This document shows positions 39,160 to 48,633 of a stretch of DNA of 64,000 nucleotides, in pieces. Position 1 is the stretch's first letter, and every line of letters starts with the position of its first letter. Origin of the DNA: Hypomesus transpacificus (lineage: Eukaryota > Chordata > Actinopteri > Osmeriformes > Osmeridae); NCBI RefSeq assembly GCF_021917145.1, contig NW_025813865.1:30267-94266 (forward strand), read 5' to 3'. The position numbers were made by a program, and so were the translations under genes. A model generated the notes under the pieces. It was not told where the DNA came from. It saw nothing but the letters and a program-made list of their open reading frames with translations, and did no database searches.

Positions 39160-39188
39160 ATGAGTCGGGAGGGCATGAGACGGGAGGC
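39160..39188 (-). repeat. two 15-bp units, inverted relative to 37561-37665
   Basis: Reverse complement of the gccctcccgtctcat unit, one copy with a single change and one with a changed end. On the minus strand the stretch reads MAAASRLMPSRLMPKLSN before a possible GTAAAT donor. Confidence 0.7.
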
Positions 39189-39355
39189 TGCAGCCATACC
39201 CATCTCCTTGATTCCTTCCTTCGCTCGATACAGTCGCTATACCATAAACTGGTACAGCACTAACCTTTCAAAAATATGCATAATCCTAATTTTGGATTTT
39301 TTTTTGTTGCAAAAAACGTTTAATGGCTTCATATATAAACAGAGTTATGTATTTA

Positions 39356-39415
39356 AATTTAGCAGACGCGCTTATCCGGAGCGATTTACAGTAAGTACAG
39401 GGATATTCCCACCGT
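39356..39415 (-). mobile_element. SINE/LINE tail fragment
   Basis: Reverse-strand relative of the tail of the SINE at 32690-32878: the order ATTTAGCAGACG, TTATCC, TTACAGTAAGTACAGGGA, ATTCCC is shared. No tRNA-like head is present, so it is truncated. It lies just outside the left limit of the duplicated segment. Confidence 0.65.
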
Positions 39416-39419
39416 AGGA

Positions 39420-41116
39420 ATCTCCTTAGATGTAGATTATAGCGCAGGCCAGGAGAGGAAGCTGCTGTACTGACCAACAATATCTGTTTCTCCTTGTTTA
39501 GCAAATACCTTTGTAACAATCAACGCACAAAAAGTCAATTTAAGTGTGGCACTTAATCAAGGACAAGAAGTGCACGGTTCTAACAGTATTATTATTGATA
39601 TGTGCCATGGAACAGGTTGTTTTTACAGTTTGTTTTTAACAGAGCAACATCTCAAATACAGCATTTTATACATTCACGTTTGAAGTTTCAATGTTGGTCT
39701 TTGTAGTGTGATAGACTAATAAAGAAGTTACGGCATAGTGTAGACAATTATCAACAACAACAAAACATATTTCGCTCTGGGTCACCAGCTGGACCCAAAT
39801 ACCAATCTACCCTTTTCACTCATCTGATGAAATACCTAATTTACCCCATACAGTACAGTTTAACCCCATTTATATTGTGAATATTGTGTTTCCTGCAGTA
39901 GAAGTGTGTTCAGAGAAAAGCATAAAAGTCATTAAAAAAACTAATAGTTTCCTGATGTATGTTTGGAGGTGATGAAATGTTGGCACCTTGCGGTTGTTGT
40001 ACTTAAAAATCCTTGAGGTGGATTTTCTTTACTCATCAGTGATTTATTGACTTATCTGGCTCCTAAACAGTTCTGTTCCTAAACATATACTCCTTCTCTG
40101 GGTTCTTAAACCCAGGCTCCTGCTCTGGGTTCTTACAACCAGACTCCTTCTCTGGAGCCTTGAACCCAGACTCCTTCTCTGGGGCCTTGGACTCAGACTC
40201 CTTCTCCGGAGCCTTGGACTCCTGCACTGGGACTGTATAACTCGACTTGGACTCAAAGGGTGATGAACAGGTTGCAGCACTGGCACCAGAATCTTTTCTT
40301 TTGAACATTTTTCTTAGGGACGGCCTTGAGTTCCAACAATATCTTTTGGCAAAGACATATACACATCCAAACAGATCAGGGAATATCTGGATTAGGTCAC
40401 CAGTGACTGGATCCTCAGAGCTGCGTGCAAAAAGGGGAAAACTCAATCAAGTTACACAGGCAGGTTGTGTGGGACAAGAGTGCTAGATGATGTGGTACTG
40501 TATTCATACATAGAACCCAAACCATGCAATACCAAAAGACACTCCCACTATTAATATAATCATTGAATGCTCCAATGTTTGTTAGTTTTTGTACTTTTTG
40601 TTGCGACTTACTAGTGTTCCAAGAGAACACGTATGAAACGTAACAATCCCAGCATATTCTCAGGGTAGGGTTTCTTATTGCCATCCAGCTTCTTCACCAA
40701 CTCAGTGGGCAGCTTAAACACAAAATAACAGAAACAGATTATTCTTCAATCCAGACACTGGGATAATCAGACACTTTCTGTTTGCCTCACCTTAGTCTTC
40801 CACTCACTGAAGGACCGGCCTTCAGCACATTGGGACATGTCTTCAAGAAGTTTAGGATCTGCATCACGACATTTTACTGCCTCCTGCTGGTTTCCGACCC
40901 ATTTCAGGTAATCTACCCTCCTTGAGAACAGGATTAATATATATTTTTACTTACAGTACTTAAATACTTAATATATATTCCTGAACATTTGTAAAAGCTA
41001 TAAGAATTGTCTACAAATAATGGAAAATGTGTGTCTGGGCTCAACAAATGTGTCAGGAAAGAGTACTGCTCACTTGTCTTCGTCCCAAAAGAAGGGATGA
41101 GCCAAGGCTTCTTCCA
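39420..41116 (-). repeat. tandem segmental duplication, parental copy
   Basis: Collinear partner of 34110-35776. It includes the 3' flank and last exons of the kinase/KEN gene and is taken as parental because here the exons join a complete gene. The two copies lie about 5.3 kb apart, start to start. Confidence 0.85.
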
Positions 41117-43719
41117 CTGTGGGTCGCTGCTTTGGCTCCTTATTGATCATCCACTCAATGAGGTCTTTTGCCACCCTGTCGTCAACGTGCTCCAGATTGT
41201 ACTTTCCTTCATAAATGTTATACTCACAATGGAAACCATCTCCAAATGGGTGATGTCCACCTGACAGGATGTAATAAATCAACATCCCAGCCACCTGGAA
41301 ATGACACATTTAAAGAAAACCAAGCAATCAAGATACAGCTACTTATTGAATATGTGACATCAAAGAAATAAACAGGTGTTGGAACAACCTGGATATCAGT
41401 ACTCTTCTTATATGCTGTGTTGTAGCTGTCATCTAAAGTTTCTCTGGCCTTCCAGCACTTTGTTCCTGCACTGCTCGTGCAAAGTGTTGTTTGTCCTTTT
41501 GGTAAACTTCGACTTATCCCAAAGTCTGACAATCTAGCTTTGTCTGTGATGTCTAAAAACCAAACCGTATAAATCAAATAATTAAGAATAACAGTACTAG
41601 CACAGGAACAAAAGTTAAAGGTTCTTTATCGTTTTTCTATTTAAAAACAGACAAGATGCTTTGAGAAGATTACTGTTATCATGTTACTCATTTTATAGTA
41701 TGCAATAAACACAATAGAGAGATCATTTAACCATCAACCATTTTGTTTGGTCTTACCTATCAAAACGTTCTGTGGCTTAATATCCCGATGTAGAATATGC
41801 GGTAGAGTGTGACAATGAAGCACTTCTAGACTACAGAGTAACTCATGTGCAAATTTCCCCAGTACATTGGGTTGTTTGTTTGAAATGTCATCCTTGATGT
41901 ATTCGTCCAAGGTACGTTCACAAAGTTGAAGAATAAGATAACCAAAGTTTATATCTTCTTCAAAGTCTACATATCTGACAATACAGGGATGGTCCAAATG
42001 TGGAAGATGTAAGAATCCTTTCTCATTCTTAAGAGCTTCATAGTTTGACTTGGACATTCTCTTAACAGCTACTTCCGTGCCATCATCCCTGAGGCCCAGA
42101 AACACCTCTGTACAATCACTTCCTTTTGCTATGCGATATTCTCCAGTATTCACATACGTAAGGTTACCTACTTTAGTGACTTGCCTGTCATCCATGTGAG
42201 CTAGTTTCTCCAACTTGGGCCTCCATCGCTTGCTGATTTCAACCCACTTCCGTGGTTGTGGTGTTTCGGTGGAGTGAAATCGCACAGTACTCTGACTTGA
42301 AAGACCAGATTCTTCAACAGGAGTAGAGGAGGTGGAACAGACAGCGTTGTCTTCGTCTTTCATCTCCTGGATTTGTGACTTTTTGTTCTTTTTCTTGTTC
42401 TTTTTTTTCTTCTTTTTTGGTTGTGATTGATGAGCATTTGAATCTTCACTTGGGTGTGTTGAATCTGTGACAGATGATTGGCTGAAGTATTCGCACAGCT
42501 CTTTCAATTTGTCTTTAAGTGTTCCATCCATCGCCATTCCTGCACATGTGAGAAGTTCCTTTGGCACTGAACTTATTCCAAATGATGAAATGTTGCATTC
42601 AAATGAAAGCAAGTTTGCAAATATGCATAAGGCATGTGTCTTAATGTCTGAGTCTTCTGACTTCACAAATGGGGATATATTGTTGCCTAACTTGTTCAGG
42701 AGACATGAATCCCAGCCCTTTTTAACTACTGTCTTCTGGGTGATCACATACAGTACTCTCAGAACAAGTAGTTGATAATTTTGAATCTTTGTGGAGAGAA
42801 GTTTGAGAAGTAGTTGGACCATCTTAACTGCAACACCAAATGGAATCTCTTCCATGGTGCGGAAAGCTGTATCAAGAACTCTGACTACACTGAATTTTGA
42901 ATGTTCTTTAGGAATTGAGCCAAAACGTTTGATTGTATTCTCAATATAAAAGTCTAGCTTGTCAGATTCTTTCAGCCACATCATGCATTTCTCTCGGTAC
43001 TCCTTCGGTATATTATCAGGCCCATTTACGCCAAACAAAACATCAATCATATTCAAGTGGGTTTGAGGGTTCTCTTCAAGCAAATGTTGGTTGAAAAGAG
43101 TAAAAACCTCACTTGGCTTTTTTTGTTGTACTGCTATTTCCATGTCTAAGTGATGCTTTAATTTGGAAACATCAATAATTAGGTCACCAGCTGATACCAA
43201 ATTATTTATCATTTTAGTAATATTTGTATTAATAGTATGACCATTTGGAAGAGACCCATTAATCACTTTCACAAATGCTCCAGCGGTGATGAGGAGCTGC
43301 CCAATATCCTCTTGGTCAAAATTTGCAGCCATTTGAAAAGGTGTAAAATTGGAAAGACCATTGACATTACCACCATTTGGATCGGCTTTTGCATTGAGTA
43401 GTATTCTTACTATCTCCAGTGGAGCATTGTACATAGAGGCATAATGCAGAGGTGTCCACTCTCTGGATGATACTCGGTTCGGGTCAGCCCCCTCTTCCAA
43501 AAGGAAAGAACAGAGCTCCACATTGCTTGTTGCAACAGCAGCAATCAAGAGGGTGACATCATCATTCCACTCATTGCATGGGTACAGTTCATTTATGTTC
43601 CCACCTCTAAACTTCTTTTGATTAACGTTCCTGGGTTTCCTGTCTATGATGCGTTGTATAAGAGGATCTGTTATCCTTTGGACTTGTGTTACCACTGAAA
43701 TCTCTGGAATGATGTTCAT
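40063..43719 (-). CDS. ankyrin-kinase-KEN endoribonuclease, RNase L/IRE1-like
   Basis: Coding exons, 5' to 3': 41757-43719, 41389-41552, 41074-41294, 40791-40920, 40612-40712, 40063-40420; 2937 nt, 978 aa, all junctions in frame. Domains: about three ankyrin repeats (54-150; GADPN, TPLHYAS); a helical region (about 170-415); a Lys-rich linker (435-448); a protein kinase (about 520-782) with the ATP-site Lys in VAVK (553), HRD (644-646) and DFG (664-666), but ARE where APE is usual; a KEN ribonuclease domain (784 to about 890); and a tail of ESKAPEKE-type repeats. The KEN part reads like RNase L: Trp823, Arg854 and His859 match RNase L residues I recall as Trp632, Arg667 and His672, while the Asp661 position is Gly848. 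RNase L has nine ankyrin repeats and a kinase-dead domain; IRE1 has a lumenal domain and membrane anchor. This protein has neither layout and shows no signal peptide or membrane segment, so it is probably cytosolic. RNA cleavage on oligomerisation is inferred from the family. The 5'UTR is probably spliced, with an acceptor just before the start codon. Confidence 0.85.
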
Positions 43720-44603
43720 TGCCTAAACGTGGTACAGTTTGAATGGGTTATCTGTGGGAGAACAACATGGATGACAAGTGTGAGGTGACATGTCTCTGAC
43801 ATTAATAACTAGGGTTATCTAAAGCGATACAACAAATACTTCAGTAGCATGCAGTGTATAGATTCTTAATGTACAGTAGGGATTGTATTAACAAGATCAA
43901 TGTAACACTGTATAAGACGAAGTGTTGCTAAATATTTCACAAAAGCTACACTGACAACAAACAAACTATGATAAATATGAATGTTAAACCGTGAAAATTG
44001 TAGCCTCTTCCGAGTGACTTTTGTCTCTTTACAAAACATAAACATTCATTGTGGCTCTTCCGGCATGAAAATAAAACAGCCTTTTAGTATTTATTTTCCC
44101 TTAAAATGTCTGCGATTTTGTTCAATAGTATGAATGTAATCTTACTTTAATCTCCAAGACATTGTATGAACCAAAGTATTAACTTCAGTGCTCTGTTCAG
44201 TAAAACAAGTATTGTATATTCAGTCAATATGGCCAAGCAAATGATTTCTGGTTTGTGATTCAGTAGTGTATCCTCTGCAAATAGTTGTTTAGGTTGAACA
44301 GATAACAATAATGGTAAGAACATTTGAACATTTGTATACTTATGGACAAAATGGACAAAAGTAAATAGTCCATTTGATATGCTACTGAGTATGTACATTT
44401 GTTGATATAGACTACTCTTTCTCCACCTTAGTATCTACAAAACTAGTTCAAAATTACGTTGCAATCAGCTGTTTTACACAAACAAACACACACACACACA
44501 CAGCTCACCGCAGACGGATAGTTATGGATAAATTCAGAATCGTTGGGTTCAGATTAGAACAATAAAAACAAACTCACTTTCCGTCTTGATACAAGGTTTT
44601 TAC

Positions 44604-44690
44604 CTCCAGCTTGATCGGTTCTCTGAACATGAGATAACTACAGCTGCAGAACAGGTAGGACAGGGTGTGTTCAGGTGACTGTAAAAGGAA
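44604..44690 (-). other. predicted noncoding first exon of the kinase/KEN gene
   Basis: A possible donor (CTGGAG then GTAAAA) lies at the low-coordinate end, and the start-codon exon is preceded by an acceptor-like CACGTTTAG two bases before the GCAATG context. A first exon here would put the IRF-like and GAS-like sites at the transcription start. This is inference with no RNA evidence. Confidence 0.3.
44619..44627. promoter_or_regulatory. GAS-like STAT site
   Basis: TTCTCTGAA fits TTCN3GAA, the STAT-dimer (gamma-activated) element. It lies about 0.9 kb upstream of the start codon of the kinase/KEN gene, at its probable first exon. Such a short motif also arises by chance. Confidence 0.35.
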
Positions 44691-44698
44691 ACCTGCCA

Positions 44699-44710
44699 GG
44701 AAACGAAACT
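44699..44710. promoter_or_regulatory. IRF/ISRE-like site
   Basis: GGAAACGAAACT contains the IRF core AANNGAAA and departs from the full interferon-stimulated response element (GAAANNGAAACT) by one base of spacing. It lies 80 bases from the GAS-like site, upstream of the kinase/KEN gene, which suggests interferon-type induction. Confidence 0.4.
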
Positions 44711-45754
44711 AGAAGCATTCACCCTGTATGAACACAAACCGAGTTATTGTTAGTCACATGACCCTCCTTTTGAATACTATGTTGGCCAGTGTTCTCTGTG
44801 CTGCACCTAGCAACTAAGTAAACATAGGCAGGCTGCTTCATTCAAGTCACCTGTATAAATTCCACAACGATGTCTTCTGATTTGAGTATTGGTTTAATTT
44901 AAAAAGGTTCTTAGATTGACTGCTGTGCAAGTTGTGTGTGTGTGTGTGTGTATGTGTGTGTATGGGTGGGTGGGGGGGAGGCAGAAAGAACAACAACAAA
45001 ACAACTTTGACCTGTCATTTTATCTTCTCCCACATAACATCTTAATAAAGCTCAAAACTGTTTAAAAGTGACAAAACATATTTACTGTAAATTATTATGT
45101 AGTCTATAGTACATACACTGGTGGTAGATCGTATTTGATGTTTGATAATGAAGGCTTGTTTTTTCCTTTACTGATCAGTGTAACCCTTGTGGATGGGATG
45201 CGTGTGTGTGTGGATCATACTGAACATTGGGTGAGCAGCGCACTGGAGAGGCATCTAGGGTTGGACATCCAGTCCCCATGAGCAACCGAAACATGATGGA
45301 TCCCACGTGTCACTAAATCCTGGTACACAATGGATTAGCTCTGTGTATTACTGTTTGGTTGATGAGCCTTCACCATTGCTGATATTGACATTGCTGATTT
45401 TACCGGCAACATGAATGTGAGAAAATGACAGTGATTCGAATCAAAGACATAAATGAACGATAGTTAACTTACTTTATCATGTGAATCTCAATTTGACATA
45501 ACCAAAAGAACCAGACGTTTTTATGTACAACACTGCCATCTGTTGCCTATTAAAGAGAACAGTCTCATTTAACTTTCAGCAAGCATTTATTGTAATTAAT
45601 TTGTATAATGCAAACCAAAACAAATAAAAGCTTTCATCAACACTTTCATGTATGAATTATTTTGTATTACTTTGTGTGTATTTATAGTAATACATGCAAT
45701 GTTGTTTTTTTCCGATGTGCCTGTATGGGTAATGCATGGTCAATCTGTGTGCTC

Positions 45755-45995
45755 CTATGTGTGTGTGTGTGTTCCTATATGTGTGTACCTATGTGTGTGT
45801 GTGTGTGTGTATTCCTCTGTGTGTGTGAGTGTGTGTTCCTGTGAGTATGTGTTCCTGTGTGTGTACCTATGTGTGTCTGCGTGAACCTGTCTTTATGTGT
45901 GTGTGTACCTGTGTGTATGCTCCTATGTGTGTGTGTGTGTGTGTGTGTGTACCTATGTCATGTGTGTACCTGTGTGTGTACCTGTGTGTGTGTGT
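45755..45995. repeat. (GT)n-rich minisatellite
   Basis: About 240 bases of GTGTGT broken by CCTATGT and CCTGTGT, immediately downstream of the ccdc96 stop codon (within about 12 bases). The ccdc96 3'UTR would be CA-rich. Confidence 0.85.
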
Positions 45996-46006
45996 GCTGG
46001 CTCTCC

Positions 46007-48274
46007 TCACTGTGACTGGGGCTTGGTCTGCTCCAGCTTCTTCTTGACGCCGGCACACTTCAGGATGAGCTCGGCGTGGCGGCGCTTCAGCCTCTCCAGC
46101 CTCTCCTCCAGGCCGTCGGAGGCGTCCACCTTCTCCTCAAAGTCCCTCAGCAGGGTCTCGTTCCCCAGCAGGCCGCTGCGCTGCCGCAGCCGCAGGTTGT
46201 CCGTGCGGAGACCGTCACGGGCCTGCTTGGTCCTGGTGAGCACGTCCCGCCTGCAGGCCAACACTGCCTCCACATCAGCCTGCTGGGCCCGCTTGGCCAG
46301 GTTCTCTGTCTGGACGAACTGGAGCTTCTCCTTCACATGGGTCAGAACCTGGTGGAACCAGTGGGACAGTTGAGCACAAAATAGAGAAGAGTCAAAAACT
46401 ACAAGGACATAGAATAAAGGGTATTAGAGTAGAGAAGAGTAGCGTAAAAAAGACAAATTGAGAAGACAAGATTTTTGGTGACACGGTACACATTAGCGTT
46501 GCTCAAAGACTCCATTGCAACCACTCGTCTAAGGTATCAAACCTGGCTTTCCCAAATGAAAACCTTCAACCAGTTTGTGGCCACCAACAACATACCTGCA
46601 CCGTGTTGGTGATCTTCTTGCGCAGCTTCAGCAGCTCCTCGTTGCGCTCCTCGATCTTCTCGTTGTACGTCTGGTTCTCGATCTTCAGCTGCTCAAAGTC
46701 GATGAGGTGGAGCCCTTCGGCCAGCTCCTCCTTGGCGCGCAGCGTCCCCTCGTACTTCCTGGTCTTGTTCTTCAGCTTGATGTTCTCCAGGCGCACGCGC
46801 ACCAGCTCGTTCTCCCGCCGCTGCTCGGCAGCCTGGATCTGCTCCACCTCCGCCTGCGCCGCCTGCTTCCCCAGACGCCGGCTCAGGGCCGCCACGGCGA
46901 CGTCGCGCTTCATCGCCATGACGCTTTGCCACTCACTCTCCACCTGCACAACAATGATGATGAAATATTACTTTTTTTTTTTATGAACGCTTGCTATTGT
47001 GCCTTGCTGAAGGACCCAAGGATGAGTTTAGTGGGAACTAAAAACAGACAACACATAGGCCGCACACACCCACAGGGCTAGCCTAGTCAAAGCCTGTCTT
47101 TAAGTTCAAACCTAGAAACTCGACCTGTAGTTTGCCTGATGCTCTCTCCCCTCTAATCCATTCTAACCTGACATCGCCATTTTGGTACACTGAACCATCT
47201 AGGAAGTTGTCCTTGGAAACTGTTTGGAAAAGGGCAGGCACTTAAATACACAAAATTACAGCAGATGATTAAATGAACCATCTGTCTATTACCGTGACTA
47301 TCACAGGTGATAGACCTACTTCATCCACAGCCATAGGCCATTGATTGTTCCAAACCACTGTGGTTCGGCCGCAAACTAATAACGTGGGACTTGGCATGAT
47401 GAATTCTCGATTGGCAGTTAATCTCACAAATCCAGTTGTCTCTCAAGATCAAATCCATTCTAACCTGGCTCAGTTTTTCTTGGACCTGCAGCCTCAAGTC
47501 CTCCGCCTGCAACCGCCCCGCCTCAGAGTCACGCTGGTGCTGCAACTTGAGGTCTGCCATCATGGCCATGTATTTCTGGTAACGCTGCTCCTGGTCCAAC
47601 GCAGCCTTCTCCTTCTGCGTATCGTCCCCGGTCTTCTTCCGGATGTACTCCACCAGCTTCATCTGCAGCTGGCTGTCCAGCTGGCTCAGCTTCTCATTCT
47701 CCATCTGGAGCTCGTGGAGAAGGTTCACTTGCTCCTTGTAGTCGATCCTCGGGCCTGCTTCCTCCGCCGGAGGGGGCCGCTCTTCTATCTTCTCACTTTG
47801 CGGCTCCGGGCTGCAGCTCCCGCTCTTCGGCGTCCCTAGTTCCAGTCGGACAGGGCTGTGGTCGCTGTGGTCGTCTTGCTCCACCTCAAGGATGACGCTC
47901 CCGTCACGGGAGAGGGGTTCCCCGTTGAGGTCTGTCGCCTCTGGGCCGTCGCCCTCGTCGAACGCCACGCTGGTGGCCTGGTCGGCCACCGCGGGCGCCT
48001 CGTCTTCGGCGTCTTCTCCGGGCTCAGGTGTGTCTCCTCCTGCCACACCTGTCTCAGCCAGGGCCTCCGTTGACGTGGCTTCATCAGCCTCTCCTGTTTT
48101 CTGATCCAGGGCTTCACCTTCTGCATTTTCAGCACTAGCATTAGGAGATGGAGACTGGTCCTTTTCTGATGTCTCATTAGCTTGTATTTCCTGGACTGGC
48201 TCGTCATTATTTAAGTCTGTGTTTTCAACTCCAAGGCTTAGGTCACTTTCACTTTGCTCTGGCAGTTCATCCAT
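46007..48274 (-). CDS. ccdc96: coiled-coil domain-containing protein 96 (ciliary), 3 exons
   Basis: Axonemal or centriolar-satellite coiled-coil protein that works with CCDC113 in motile cilia (family knowledge). Exons: 47465-48274, 46596-46943, 46007-46348; all phase 0, 1500 nt, 499 aa. The first 175 residues are acidic and disordered (rich in Glu, Asp, Ser, Pro). From about residue 176 (RIDYKEQVNLLHELQMENEK) to the end (KKKLEQTKPQSQ) it is continuous coiled coil, including SEWQSVMAMKRDVAV and NEELLKLRKKITNTVQVL; this matches the conserved CCDC96/CCDC113 domain. Human CCDC96 is, as I recall, intronless, whereas this copy has two introns, so it is not a retrocopy of such a form. It starts head to head with tada2b, as in human. 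Confidence 0.9.
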
Positions 48275-48633
48275 GGAACTGCTTGTTATCTAAGCTTTTC
48301 GAATTTTAAATGAGTCAATCTAAATGAGTACATCTAGTCCTATTGAACAATATATGTAAAGCCTCTCATTAAATTCTTGATATTTTTAGTATTTTCAATA
48401 ATAAAACACGGTGACGAAAGCCTACGTCTAACTTCGAAACAGTCTATAATGTTCGTCAATGAAACCATCGGTGTTATGAGTTGTCCTGGAAACTGGTGTG
48501 TAAGCCAATCACAGCCGGTTGCGAATGGCTCATTAATATTAATGAGACGCAGTACTCTGACCGGAGATACACCAGTACGCATGCCCCCCTCCAGCGGCTG
48601 TGCTGCTTCCAACAACAACCAGGATTCAGCAAC
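48275..48633. promoter_or_regulatory. bidirectional promoter, ccdc96 / tada2b
   Basis: Only 359 bases separate the two divergent start codons. The interval contains a CCAATCAC box (48505-48512) and a palindromic ATTAATATTAAT stretch, with no obvious TATA box at a sensible place for either gene. Shared control is inferred from spacing and from the same arrangement in human. Confidence 0.65.

Noticed and set aside
40063-43719. Calling the kinase/KEN gene IRE1 (ern1/ern2) or true RNASEL
   Set aside because: There is no lumenal domain or membrane segment as in IRE1, and too few ankyrin repeats plus a live-looking kinase for RNase L. No gene symbol given.
45648-46047. Cys/Val-rich open frames
   Set aside because: Translation of a (GT)n minisatellite gives VCVCVC in any frame; not a gene.
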